From NCBI RefSeq assembly GCF_021155775.2, contig NC_060233.1:9922782-9986781 (forward strand): a stretch of 64,000 nucleotides of DNA, read 5' to 3'. Shown here piece after piece: positions 36,383 to 49,330 of the stretch. A program made the translations under genes and the position numbers. A model generated the notes under the pieces. That model was not told the origin of the DNA. It ran no database searches and worked only from the letters and a program-made list of their open reading frames with translations. Every line of letters starts with the position of its first letter. Position 1 is the stretch's first letter. Origin of the DNA: Neodiprion pinetum. Its lineage: Eukaryota; Arthropoda; Insecta; Hymenoptera; Diprionidae.

Positions 36383-39300
36383 CGTACGTTTGTACATGCG
36401 TATACAATATGAATACATAAAGCTTAGGGTAAATATAGAAAATCCGACAAAACAAGCAACGATATTCGTAGGTGGTGAAAAGTCCTCGATATTTCGAACG
36501 TTATTTTACACACACACTGATTCTTACTCTGATCCTTTGAGATATTTCGATATTGCGACTCGTACATACACCGCACGGCTATATTCAATTTGTTTGACGA
36601 GACGACCGTTTCTTATTTTTTTTTTTTTTCTTTTAGCTTAGTTTCGTTTTGTACAATGCTTATCCATTGTATTAAACTTTTTCCCAACTTCTTCGGGAGG
36701 CTGAAACTTTGAGTAAACCGCGTCATTGGATATTCAAAAACAACGGTATAGCCTGCATTTGCGACGAAACTTTATTGGCTCAACTCATCGTAAAGATTAT
36801 TTTGACAGGGCTTTGGGGGTAGTTTTAGATTGTTATTTCAAGCTTTCTATACCACCTACAGATTTTCGTTCGTAATTCCGCGGACTTGGAACACCTGACT
36901 TTATGGAAAAAATCGATGAGTACCAGTAATAAAAGAAAGCTTTCTTTCCTCTTTGTCCCAATTTGTTTTACCGTTTCTCTTTTTCCTTTATCTTCACCGC
37001 GGTTTCCTTCGCCTTTTTTATTTGTTTCGTTTTTTGCCGCAACACTACTTGTCCCCCGGCTTCGTTTCCACCTTCGGTTTCCCTATCAGCTCCCTTGTCA
37101 TGAACATGTGCTAACGACGCTTCTAATTAAATGGGACATAAGTAATCACCTGCTAATATGTATACTGCGCCTTCCTCGTGAGGCTAATTGCTTTTACAAA
37201 CCCTTGCAGCGGTTTACCGGCTAATGTAGCGTCTATAATTTAGCTGTTTGTTACTTGGAAAGATGATTATTGAATGGTCAATATTCTCACTGCGGAAGAA
37301 ACTTAAAAATGAAAAAAAAAAAAACAATACAATAATAAGAGAACTGAAAATGGTATCGAGAAAATTTGTAACAGCGATAATCAATCTCAATCCAACCGCG
37401 TTGATTAGGGAAAAATATTTTCATTTATTAATCAGGTTCACGATACTATAATTTACAGAGATGTATGTGGTGTACGTACAGTCAGGTTGAAAAAGTGTCG
37501 AAACCAAAACATAATGAAACATAGCTTTAAATATTTCCACCTAAGCTAATCTAGTTACATTAAACTATAACAGCACAAATGATGGAGGAGAAAATGTTTA
37601 AACACTGAAATTCAATTAAGTACACCCCATTGTTTCAACTAAATCATAGAAATCTTATTATTCTAATATTTTTTCACCGAATAATCCATCTTGCTTGTTT
37701 CATTCTAACGAGCAGCAGCTGATTTGATTCGTAAATAAATTCTCTTCGGATCCTCTGTGTCAAATTGTTATTAACGATGACGTATTCCTACTTGAAATAC
37801 GGGTTCAACATTTGTAAATTATAAGACATCCGGATCACAGATTCTACTAAGACTTTCAGGGGCGTTTCTTTGCCTCAAAACATGGAGCTTCTGATACGTG
37901 CAGTTTCGCTAATTAGTGTTCAAAATTGTAATTAATATTTGAAACGTTTCCATTTGTATGTTGGGAAGTTTCTTTAATCAGATTCAACCTGATCAGCTTC
38001 ATGTAATTGCCTTGTTTACCTTTTGTTCTGTTATGTTTTGATTCGACGCATCCTTGACCTGGCTGTACATCCCACGCGTACTTGAATTCCGTGTAAATCA
38101 TTCGAGAAAAGTGTCGCAATTGGTTATTAGTTTGTCATATTTGATATACTTGTACCGTTTACGATCAGATACAAAAGTATTTACGACAAATGAAAACTGG
38201 ATTACTCACATTTGATGCTGAAGTCAAGTTCCAAACGGCACTGCAGTTGGAGATGATTTCTTTCCACTCTTAGCATCACTGTCACATACACTGCACAATT
38301 AAGATGCAAATTGTCATCTCACAAGCGATTTTGAAATTAGAAAAAAATTTAAAAAAAAAAAAAAATTAGAGATTATACCGAGCTTTTTGATTTCAGAGCT
38401 TTACTCGAATTCGCGTGATATCTAGAATATTGATTGGAATAAGATCTAATTTCAATTTGATAGACAGTGAAATCAAAAGACGCGAGGATAAAAGTTTGAA
38501 AAATATAAAATCAACTTCCGTAACAATAAGAACGATTATTTCATACTGAGAGTAATAAAAATTCATCAACGACCCATCATTTCATAATTAATTCGTTCGT
38601 AACTTTATCTTTTGCACGTAGGTAAATTAATTCTGTATAATTTCTATGAAAGTTGATTAAACAAAAAGTAAACATTTCACGTGTCACCAATGAATGAATC
38701 AATGTTCTCACTTCCTCTGGACGTAAGAAAATTCAATTCCGTAACATCCGTAAGCGCGTTTACCAGATTACGAACACTCAAGACTGCCCGACGTAGTTGA
38801 TACGACTCGGCCGAAATCAAAACACGGACTGACTAACCGTGGCATGGCTTTCCGATCGGAGCTGAGCCATATTTTCCTGACCAATACGGTCGTCCATTGG
38901 GTACTATAATCTTGTTTATCCCGAACTAAACGGGACGAGGAACACCGAGGGTTGTATACCTATACTAGAGTCTAGACGGTGGATTTTCGCACGCTGTTTG
39001 TCACCCGAGTTTGATATTATATCGCTTTATGCCCGTATCCTCCACTTATCACCTCAGGTTGGTGACACTTTTATAGTCCCAGAATGGTGTTCTACATCCT
39101 CATTCGCACTCGACAGCCGCGTTATTAATACAGGGGCGAAAAGGTGACAGTTCCTGGTGGTGAGAAGATCGCCGCCCTCTCCCCCCGTCGTCGAATCTTC
39201 TAAATATGACTTTCGAAAACTTTTGGCGAAACTTTTTTACGCCCTGCGGGCAACGCGGTGATTAATCACCGAATATTATGGGATCTGTCGTACTTAATTG

Positions 39301-39692
39301 TAACGCCAAAGAAAATTATAATACGCTGTACCTTTTTTATACTCGGTCGTTGTGATTGAATATAAAATTAATGTGGAAAAAAAAAGAGAGAAAAAAAAAA
39401 CGACGACGGAATGATTTATACTTTGAGCTCAAAAAAAAAAGACTTTGAGGCATAAACAATTTCGTCTTCGGTAAAAGCTCGCCATTTTTAATACTAAATA
39501 ATTGTCAAGTGAAAAATTGCAATGATGAATCAATATTTCGTATGGATTTCGTGTGAGACCGACGTATGAACCAACTTTCAACGGACGCGTGCACATGCAT
39601 GTACAAATTTATGTGCGAATTTTCCAGGCGAGTCGAAGGCGTGTCGTTAAATATTCAACGCAAAGTAAAATGCATGCAGATATGTAAGACCA
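36383..39692. other. AT-rich spacer, no gene seen
   Basis: Includes a pyrimidine-rich stretch at about 36940-37080, A-runs near 37313-37324 and 38350-38365, and a GC-balanced block at about 38730-39180 with the palindrome TCCGATCGGA. No gene is supported. Confidence 0.5.
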
Positions 39693-39704
39693 TGCGCATG
39701 CGCG
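39693..39704. promoter_or_regulatory. NRF-1/Ewg-type motif TGCGCATGCGCG
   Basis: Matches the NRF-1/erect-wing consensus over 12 bases. It lies in AT-rich spacer next to GTGTGTTTG-like sequence; no adjacent gene is visible. Confidence 0.35.
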
Positions 39705-42700
39705 TGTGTTTGTAATTGAAAAAAATGTTGAAAAAAAAAAAAATTTTGTTTTCTTAATATTGAGATGTTATCAGAGGTTTGTTTAATACGTGTTGAATCA
39801 AAGTTTGCAAGATTTTTTTAGGGCAAAAACATAAAGTACACTACGCGAAAGTATGATTATCTGCGATATGGTTTTATAATAGCCGGTGTTTAAAATGGGC
39901 CAAGTGTAAAAGCTCACCGAGGAGGAAGAAAAATATTACCTAGAATATTTATAACGCAATTTCGATATTATGAATTTACGCTCGTTATTTTAAGCCCAAT
40001 AGGTCGCTTGGGGTAAATTTCACCTCGGACATTTTTCAAACTTCTCGTAGAATCCCTTGGTTGTGGAAATGGGTCTCGCGGCGTCATTCTTTATGCGAAA
40101 TGAAGAACTTTTTCAACATTTTTGGTACTTTATTTAACTTTGCCGATGTTTTGTAATATTTAAACAATCTATTTTGAGTAAAAAAAATAAGACAGATTTT
40201 TTTGCGATCTTTAAACAATACTTAAATATTTTTCTTATGATTTTTAGAACTCATTTTTTAAGCAAAATATCACGTTTGGATGAATTTCGATTATTGTGAC
40301 CGTCATGCGATTCTACTGAGGTTTGACCTGCTAAAGTTAAAAACGGTGAATAATGTACAGTAGATGATACAAAAACCTTACGGCTGCCAGACTTAAATAC
40401 CACTCGCGAGAGAAGATCGATTGATCCGCGATGTTTTATTTCAAGATTCAAGTTTTAGCTGAAAAAAAAATATTGCAAAACTGAGATTCTTTATTCCTCG
40501 ATTTATTTCAACGGTATTTCAATGCGAGATGAAATTTTTCAGGTACAAATGACGTAGAATAACACATAAATGTATAAATCTTCACAATTTCAAAATGATG
40601 TAAAACTTCCGTCTCCCATCAGCGGTGAACGCGTAGATCAGCCCTGCAGTTCTGCTATTTTGAACTACAAGTATTTTTCTCATTTCTATTTTTCTTTTCG
40701 CAATTCTTAGACTCGACCCTCAAAGTGGTGCAGAAATCTTTCGGAAACTTAAGTAATAGTGAAGTGAATCTCCAAGGAAGGAATTCAGGATTCGTTAGAA
40801 AAAAAAAAAAAAAACATAACAAACCCGTAAGATAATAAATTCGAAATGAAAATACTCTGCAATCAGCGATAATTTTTTTGATTTTAGTCACGTTTTTATC
40901 GTGAATCACTGTATAACTGAAAAAAAAAAGTGTAAAAGAAATGTGCAGACGGTTTGATTCGTGAAATTTTACCGAACCGCGTTACTGCTCATTTTTTCGG
41001 TGTGAAATTCTCTGTTCGTCGTCTGACAAAGCGATTCGTGCTTTAACTACATGAAGTATGCATAATCAACGTGATAATTTATTTCAATCCATTAGTACTT
41101 GGTGCATAGTAAAAGCAGGTTCATCTGTGATCGTATAAAAATGTCTGAATCGCATTTAAAATCAAATAACCGATTCGATTCAATTTTTTTTATTTCCCAT
41201 TTTTATTATTTTCAAATTATTAAATTCGCTGTGGCCTTAGCTCGCACAAAAATAAATGACACGAACGAATCAAATCACGATCGTGACGTACAATCATCGC
41301 TGTATTAACCGCGAACTGAATTCTGCAATTACTTAACGAACAAATCCGCGCAAATGCAACCTGAATTATCCGACACCGTTTCTGGTCCTTCACTGAAAAG
41401 TTTCCTTTTCCTTCTCACAAAGCATTCATCAATCTTGTACCATCTGCCCGAATGAATTCGTGTATTTTACAATCGGCGCCTCGAATAAATTCAATTAGCA
41501 GCTCAATTACTCAAGTTATTACCAAGTCTTGAATATCAAGAGTTTACACAACTTGACAGTCTCGTTAGGGTTCGTTTGAACCCTCTCCGTCCTTCTCTCT
41601 CGCCCTCCCTCTCTCTCACTCTCTCTTTCAAAAACATAGAAACCCCTGTGTTAACACAGACTAATTCGATATTCCACGGCAGTATGATTCTGTCTCGTTT
41701 CGTCTCCACCACACTTCAATTCACGACCTAATATTAAAATATTAGGTGTATACGTATCTCGTCGCTTTGCAGACTGCAGAAAAAATAGCACGTACATCAG
41801 TATGTGAAACGAAAGAGGCCGTACTCGCAAATTTCTTTCAATAACATGCGTTTAAAAAAATAAAACAACGAGCCTCCTGACTTCGATATTATTAGCGGTA
41901 CGCTATTCTTTAAATATTGATTTCTATTTTTATATTACACAGATCCCATCACCGTGAGCTTAAACTTCTCTCCAAGATATAGAAGACGGTATATCTGTTG
42001 GTTTTCATTCAACTGAGGGAAAGAATTATGCAATTATAATGATCTCTATAAAATATTTCACTTGATACTCGTAAAACTTGAATAATTGTCGCACAATGCA
42101 AATTTCTGCTTATACACAAGTATCGTGTATCACATTTTACCAAGGCATTTTACACTCGAATTGTTAATTAGCCTTTCATCACTCTGCGATGCTTTTCTAA
42201 TTCAAGTCTTTATCTCTCGAAAAGAAAAATTTCAGATAATTATGTACATGACATCTAAAATATTTTACCTTTTTTCAGTCGGAAAACTTTTTTCATGATT
42301 ATAGTCAGCGCTACACCGTAACAGATTTCAAATTTTTGTACTAAATTGACGGTCACTTGAAATCGAAAAGAGTATATGATAAATACTTAGGAAGGTTAGC
42401 GGTTTATCATTGTTTTTCGTTATTTTTTTTAATCTCATACGAACATTACAGTTTTGATTTATAACGTACCGTTTGACTTACCGCTTTCAATTATAAAACT
42501 ATACAGCAAAAGAACACTTTTTACACTCCTTGGTACATTCTGAACTCGTTTTGCGGGAAATTCGTCGAAAACAATTCAAATCCAAAACAACCCAACACAA
42601 CACAACTCAACCCACTAAATTGTCATTCGATGAATTGATTTGTTTGGATTTGTTATTCGACGCGTTATTTTGTGTCAACAACAACAACGCAACAATTTTT

Positions 42701-43000
42701 TTGCACTAACTCCAGTCTCCGGTCGGAAATTTACTTTTCCAATCGAGCCATTTGAGTTGAACCAGGGATTTCATGCGTTTTTCAGTCTTTTTCGTATTCG
42801 GATCAACGAAAGGCGTACCGACGTGCTAAATACGTTGAATACGTACCAGATTCAGTTCAATTCTACTAAACTGGCAACGCTGATTACTCGAGTGACAAGA
42901 TATTTCAAAGTCACACTGTTAAACGAAGGTGTCGAGGGCTTCCGGCACCGTTGACAGCTCAATGTTTCAATATGCGTGACGTGTATATCAAGTTTACTAC
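39705..43000. other. AT-rich spacer with a CT tract
   Basis: A CT-rich microsatellite-like tract lies at about 41581-41629 and an A-run at about 40800-40814. Open frames (the longest at 42640-42954, 104 codons without a recognisable domain) look random. Confidence 0.5.
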
Positions 43001-44550
43001 CGACTAGCTATCGACTCCTCGAAATCAATCAACCCTCGGCGGTGATTAGATCTTACAGAGAGTTTTAAGGGTGGATCGGCCGGCGGTGGGTGTGGCCGAA
43101 ATCAATGGCCGAACGTTAGGTTCGGTGGAGCGGAAGACGAGACACACCGAAAAGCGCTTCTCTTCTTTTAATTAGTTTTCCCCGAAGTGTTGGCCAGAGG
43201 CTCGTTTCCGGCACTTTGGCGCACCGGCCATTCGATTCCACCAGCAGCTCTGGACGTCGCGTCGTCGATCCTTGCGTAAACAATCGTCTCGATCAGACAC
43301 ATGTCTCCAGGTTGTCCGAAATTCCACGTACCGTCGCGAGCTTCAAGTGCCCTGTAACCACTTCTACCGAATTGCGGGCGTACTCTGGCTGGCTTTCCAT
43401 CAGATCAACATGAGTAATATCACTCGAAACACTGTTTTCATCGTCTGGGATAGAAAGCCAGAAATGACGGGAAAGAAGGTCGCAGGGTATGGAGAAGATT
43501 GATTATTTCGCATGTCATGAAGTGAAAGAAGCATCGAGCGAATTAAGAAGCTCGAATTTCGAACCTTCTAATCGTTCCGAAGTGAACCAGCTTCCGATTT
43601 CATCGTTTCATAACTTTTTCCTACACAGATCTTTCAATCCTTGTGCAACATCGCGATAAAACACAGTCAAATGGACTCCAAGATTCAGTATCGAGGCTTA
43701 CAAAACTTTGAAGTACCTTTTTACCTCCCAAAGTCTCCAATCAATGTGTGAGAAAAATCTAGCGATGTTTGTTATACCTTTCGCTGTGTTTACAGCTGAC
43801 AGTCTTCGGGGTCAAAGAATTTATTTTGGCACTTGGCAGAGGAAATTAACCATCCACCACGTCGCTGTCGCCCTTGAAGTTTAATGGCTCGACAGTCTCG
43901 GAGCGCGGTCGAGTTCCTTGTACAGGTCGTAGAGTAGCGAGCTCGTCAAGGGGAAGGGCGAAGAGAAGACTTTGTAGAATGAAGGAACTTAGTTATTAAA
44001 TAATGCAAACCTTGACGGGCCTGACTGATAGTTAACTGAATTGCCGGGGAAAAGTAACACGGTTGAACAATTTTCTGTGGCGTGAACTGATCGTGAGCCC
44101 CATCAAGTTTGACGGCCGTTCACCGAGCGTCTTTGGGGCTACGCGATCCTCCGGCTTGCGGAATTATTCCAATCTACTACATGTCTGGAGCCCGGCACTA
44201 TTCGGGAGTGGCTAGAAGTAATGGCGCCTATAGAAACCCGACAACAGGTGGGCACTGCTTTAATATTCCGGTATTTCACCTCCACGCGGTGGCAGCTGGA
44301 AACATGACTAATTAAGAGAACCAGATTGACCTCGGCTATGCGACTCGCTACTGTCCAGCTCATTGGCTTCCGTAATTAACGACTTGCCCACGCCGCAAGC
44401 TTTGGCGTTCGTAAAATCCAACCCATGCTTCACGGGCGGTATAGTTTATTCGGAAACATTAGAACGGAACAAAATCCAAATTATCACCGACGCCCGACCA
44501 GTCCGAAAGAAAAGTTCCATTACTAGTTATTATTAAAACGATATGCACCC
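43001..44550. other. GC-balanced region, possible conserved noncoding DNA
   Basis: Sustained higher GC, with clusters such as GGCCGGCGGTGGGTGTGGCC. It is open in several short frames on both strands, none convincing. A regulatory or conserved noncoding region inside a large locus is the likeliest reading, by composition only. Confidence 0.25.
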
Positions 44551-44575
44551 AACCTTTACAGGGATTTTCCCGTCC

Positions 44576-44842
44576 TTATTCAAACGATAATTGAGTTACA
44601 TTAAATTTAATTGAAAAAAAGCTCTGTTCGGATCCGGAAGAAGGTTGGTTAGTTCCTTGTATTACAATCCTGTGGCTATCTGGCTTAGTTGATGCAAGAC
44701 TTTCATCTGTTGCAACAATTGCATTTAAGTCTCTGGTTCCGTCACGTTGAGAGACTAAAATGCCGTCGCCGCACTTCCATATGAACTGATCCTGAACTTG
44801 CAGAGCTTGCACTCGTTGCTGCACTGGCAGTGGCAGATTTGT
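44576..44842 (-). CDS. Candidate internal exon or coding relic, unknown protein
   Basis: An open frame on - runs about 89 codons between a TGA at 44843-44845 and a TAA at 44576-44578. The composition is strikingly protein-like: glutamine-rich start (QQRVQALQVQDQ), then FIWKCGDGILVSQRDGTRDL, then a polar stretch with PDSHRIVIQGTNQPSSGSEQ. There is no in-frame ATG, so it cannot be a free-standing gene. An AG acceptor could lie at about 44819-44820; no strong donor was seen before the stop. It is either a terminal exon of an unseen - strand gene or a relic. I do not recognise the family. Confidence 0.25.
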   Translation of the reverse strand, partial: TNLPLPVQQRVQALQVQDQFIWKCGDGILVSQRDGTRDLNAIVATDESLASTKPDSHRIVIQGTNQPSSGSEQSFFSIKFNVTQLSFE

Positions 44843-44845
44843 TCA

Positions 44846-47300
44846 GCCCATCCCGTGCCCCTGAATAAACCCTAGTTAACAGACCCAGGGTATAATCCCG
44901 TTGCCGTGTGGCGAAGGCAGGCTGTGAGCCCGTTCTCGCTTTCCTGTCTGAAATCCTTGCTTTGTTGAGAAGATAGTTAGCAAGAAAACGAGTACTTCGT
45001 TGAGAAGTAATTTTAATTAAATCAGTTAGATGAAAATAGAGGGAATAACAAAAGATGGGACTTCATGCGACAACAAATGTTCATAGTGCCAATTGCTTAC
45101 TTGCTGATTGGAACATAAGAATATTCGAAACAATAATTTCCACATAATTCGCCAGTTACTCGCTCCTGCAAGTTTTTTTATGATTCTGAATGGTTTCCCC
45201 AAAACTTCTATCGTCCTTCTTTTTACACTGAGGCAGATTAAGCCCGTTTTGCATATCTCCTGTATCTTAACGTGGTTCTCTAGAACTAGAGCTTTGCCAA
45301 GACTCTACCAAACTGACATTTAATGTCGTTTACCGGCTGTTTTTTGACTAGATAGCGATATAGAACGTATTGTAATGAATCAGCCAGGCACTTCGCCACA
45401 CGTCTGCGAGCTTGCAAACCGGATTCTGTCTGGGTTGAATGATTCCTGCGGTACCGTCATCGCGGGCACGTCAACAATGTTCCTCCACCTGGCGGTATGT
45501 CTGCGTTACCAGATCCGTTCGTCGATGTGCCGGCGTTTCTGTCACGTCGTCCCGTTTGTGTCGGTGCGTCGGCGTACTAGTGTTCGTATGAACGGTGTTC
45601 GGCCCTGCTCTGGTGGCGGAGCCCGTTACAATACAGACACTTTAAAGCCTTGATACTTGAAACAATTTCAACGTTCATGTGACTGTTCAATAAACGTCAC
45701 ATTGACCCATCCTAGTACATTTCCCGCGATATTGCGGATAGTTTCGTCAGGAAATGCTTTGAGAAAACATGATAATCGACGTCGAATCACAGGAACTATT
45801 CTTAATCATAAAAATTGACCACGTGATACGCTATCAGAGGTCAAAAAACTCTGGTAATGGGATCCATTTAAAAGCGAACTTGATCAGAGCAGGAGGTTTT
45901 ACACTTTCTGAACATTTGTTCGTGGTTCCATATCTCCGTCTATTCTCACCTAAGTTCAGCTGCAATGTATCCTCGCCGTAAACTCGAGCTTTGAACTTGA
46001 AGCTGACACTGTTGAGTGGACAATATTAAAAGAATAGGAAAAGGGAAGGCATAGATAGCCTGGAGCCTGATCGATTCCCTGCCGGGAGACTCAATGTCAC
46101 CGCATATACCGTTGACAGCTAGAAGCTTGCAGCACGAGCTTAATCATCCGTTCATCAGTCACGCAGTATTCGGTCCAATCTCCGTTTGAAGGTCCGTGCG
46201 CCTACGGATGAGATTGCGTCCATTGCTTCCACAGTCGTTCTGACCTGCTCCTGGATTTTCTACTCTCAACGTTTCACGTCTTGTGAAATTTGTCGTGCGA
46301 AAATTTTTTGTTCGCATTGTTTGCGCAAGCAGTGCTTCTTTCGTATAAGATTATCCGTTTATCAAGCGGTAGAAGCGAGACCGAAACCTCTATAACTTCT
46401 GTTGTTTTTGACGTCTCGGTAGCCTGCAGCTTATAGCGTGTGCTAACATCGTAGAGCGCATGGATCCCCATCTGGAAAGAATGAGAATTTATTGAATTCC
46501 GAGGGTAACGAAACAGAATAAAAAAAAGAAAAAAAAAAAAAAACGAATAAAAAAGATCACGCGAGGTTCGCCGTTTCGTATATACGGTTGAAGAACTCGT
46601 CGCAATTAATCACGACACTTATAAAGTGTACCCGCAGTGCAAACGGCTACTCGAATTGTCTTTTTTTCAAAAAGGTCTCCGGGGAGACACATTGTCTGCA
46701 ATTCGCGTGTGTCTCTGAAGCTTAACTCTTTATTGTACAGACGCCATATTTTATCGAACCTACCGGACGGGCCCCGAATGCTACTGACAGCGAGACTACG
46801 GGATGTCTCGTTTATCTCAAATTTACAGCACTACAGACGAATGATTTATGAAATCGATCGAATGTTTTCCAGTCGATGAGAATCGAGCAAGGCGATGAAA
46901 ATTTTGTGTCTACCCTTTTAGACGGGGGTAATTGACACATCGGATAGTATTATCATCCGACTTGGGACTTTCAGAAATCTCTCGTCAGGCTGATCCTTTC
47001 TTTCTGCGATTCAACGTAGTCTCTCCCTCACGGAAAAAAAAACCACTCAACTTGGATGTAAATTCGTACTCGCACCTCGTAGGAAATGCTGAACTCCCAT
47101 TGGAAAAAAAGTTGAGGGTAGAAATTTTCACCCAATTTCAGGGTTTTTTTCATGAGTGCTTGTAGAAGAATTTTCACTTGCTCTTTCTCCTTGGAGGTAG
47201 AATTACGTTTACTTGTTCATTCTCAAGTTTTGAAAAAACTTTTTTTATTGTTCGAATGAAATTCAATCAACAGTCTTCAACTTGTAATTCCTGCATTACG
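44846..47300. other. Mixed spacer, no gene assigned
   Basis: 45370-46400 is GC-balanced with an ATG frame of 92 codons at 45375-45653 on + and overlapping frames on -. None resembles a known family. A-run at about 46528-46543. Confidence 0.35.
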
Positions 47301-47326
47301 CAATTCAGGCGTCATCGTAAAAGTGA

Positions 47327-47539
47327 GTGTTCATAAAATTCCCAATTAAAGATGAAGTGCCTTTGACCGATACGTGTCAATTAGAAATGCTTCATCGTGA
47401 CAAAGAGTGCATCACGAATGTTATCTGCACCGATGAAGCAATCCAGGCTCTGTATACCCGCAATGCGGAGAATGAGTGGATTCAACTGCTTCGTAATTCA
47501 GTTTACCTACAGATTGAACTTTTTCGTCCTAAATGACTT
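47327..47539 (+). pseudogene. Possible coding relic, unknown protein
   Basis: A 69-codon frame with mixed acidic and polar composition (DEVPLTDTCQLEML, DEAIQALYTRNAENEW) ends at TGA 47537-47539. It begins at a GTG directly after a stop, so there is no proper start, and no clear acceptor precedes it. Composition differs from the F/K/N-rich random frames around it, which is the only reason to list it. It could be an exon fragment, a transposon relic or chance. Confidence 0.15.
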
Positions 47540-48655
47540 TCTGCGGTTGTTGAAATATTTCGTAAATCAAACGTGTGGTTTGATTTATTTTGTTGCCTGC
47601 AGTGAATGCGGCGTACGTACCGCGTATTTTCATTGATGAAAATTGAGCAGAAATATTTATGTGGCGTTAGAAAGTTTTACCGAAAAATGTCCAACTCGAA
47701 TTCAATAACGTTAAAATATCACGAAACTTAACCTCCATTAATCACAGTTATTGAATATTTTCAGAATAACTGCACGCATGAAACAAACAGATTTTATTTG
47801 AATACGAATATCTATAAAATAATACATACTTGACGTAAACAAGTAAGTTTTACTCGATTCAATCGAAATTCATTCCAAAGAAGTAAATTTTGCGATGAAC
47901 TTCCGTTCGAATAGATCTTTCTTCCAAAATACTTAATCAAATTTCTGATACATGTGTTCAGATTATACTTTCAGTATTAACAATGTATAAGATCGGTATA
48001 TCGTTAAATCAGTTTCGATTGTGACTTTACTGAGTATTTCATAAATTTCATAAATTTCATAATTATCACTCTCCTAACTACCAGCTGTAAGCAGGAAAAA
48101 AATTTCGATTCAAATAGTTGATTTAAATCGTTTATTTGTTTATATTCTTCGTTTCACCACACCTCGAAAGTGCAGCGCAGTAGCCGTAGGCGGGAAATTA
48201 TGGAATGGTTTAAAGGTAAAAAAAAGTAACATGAATAAAAAAAAAAAAAAATACAGGGGTGAATGCACTCGGCGTCAGTCGGCGTTGAGAGAGATTCCCT
48301 TTCAACGTGCAAAAAGAACCGAGTCTCTGGAATACTCGATCCTCGCGTGAGGTTGGTCCGTTTTAGCGACTGTAAAAATATCGGATGACCCGTTAAACCT
48401 GAAAGCTTTCCAGCATTCGAACTTACCGACAATCTTTTCAGCCGGACGGACACCTCGAATGCTCCCTCCCAGTTTCATTACAAAGAACCGACTCCGTTTC
48501 CAGCGTCGATTCTAACCCGGCATACGTGTATTTTCACAATATCCCTGCACCACAGTTTCGCAACTTTTTTCCCCTTTAAATACCGCCAAATCAGTGACGT
48601 TAAGAGCCTTCGATTTCGCATTGTTTCAGAATCATGAAACTTAGCAGCGTCTTAC
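47540..48655. other. Spacer with a small tandem repeat
   Basis: Mostly AT-rich. A 9-bp unit AAATTTCAT is repeated about three times at 48037-48062. A-run at about 48238-48251. GC rises after 48280. Confidence 0.5.
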
Positions 48656-49010
48656 CGCGCATGCGCGAGTATTCGCGTCTTTTCACGCAGGCTGGCCAAC
48701 TTAAACTTCGGATCTCAAACGCGGCTTACGGAAGTTATGTCAGTGATACGAATTACTTTTTCAGGTTAAACGGATCTGGAATAATTGATGCAGTGATTCG
48801 AGGAGGCTTCGGAAACTTTGATCGTTATCCAATTGATAACTGGTACGAGTCATCTTGACAACATAATTTCAATTCGCTACACCAAGCGAGAGGATTTGAC
48901 ACATCAATATTCCCGTCTCGATTAAGTTGGCTACCCTGCTCTGAGGACGAAATTATTTCCGTGGCACGATATTGGAAACCAATGATATTCATTTACTTTA
49001 CGCATGCGCA
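48656..49010. promoter_or_regulatory. Pair of NRF-1/Ewg-type motifs
   Basis: CGCGCATGCGCG, a perfect 12-bp palindrome, lies at 48656-48667, and CGCATGCGCA at 49001-49010. Both match the core of the NRF-1/erect-wing site. A 74-codon ATG frame (48634-48858, +) overlaps the first motif but has no recognisable domain. Two such motifs within 350 bp are the densest cluster in the window, hinting at a promoter, but no transcript evidence is visible. Confidence 0.3.
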
Positions 49011-49167
49011 GTCTGGTAAATTTCACCGTTATCTTTCGGTACGTACGACATGTGTGTGATTCTTACCTTCCAGAAAATGACCTAACGTGTTGTAAAAAAT
49101 GTCACGAATCGTGATCCTCGTATCGTAACACTCAAAAATTACTAGATATGCGAGAAAATTATTTTCC

Positions 49168-49330
49168 ACAGTTTGGTGAAATTAATACAGGTTGTGGTTA
49201 CACTGCAGAAGATTACTCAGCAGTACGTTATGCAATTAATTCGCAGTTTGGCCAGACTGTTGAAAATAATTCTGCAGTGTGGTGAAATTAATCCGCAGTG
49301 TGGCTGCACTGCAAAAAATAATTCGTGCAG
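49168..49330 (+). repeat. 53-54 bp tandem repeat, about three units
   Basis: Units start near 49168, 49220 and 49274, and a fourth starts but diverges at 49327. Each reads (G)CAGTxTGG, then TGAAATTAAT, then CGCAGTTTGGC/GCAGTGTGGC, then ACTGCAGAA/ACTGCAAAA, then ATAATTC. Within each unit GCAGTGTGGCTGCACTGC-like sequence is itself near-palindromic. Units 2 and 3 are the closest. Minisatellite-like; no coding frame. Confidence 0.8.

Noticed and set aside
17613..37499. 15-bp inverted match GACACTTTTTCAACC (17613-17627) to 37485-37499, suggestive of transposon ends
   Set aside because: A few 15-mers are expected to match by chance in 64 kb against itself; the match does not extend and no element body is seen. 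The TACAGTCAGG word at 37477 alone is not enough to call a Tc1 end.
49274..49285. GCAGTGTGGT-like word resembling the miR-34 5' region
   Set aside because: Only about ten bases match and they lie inside a tandem repeat; no miR-34 precursor stem.
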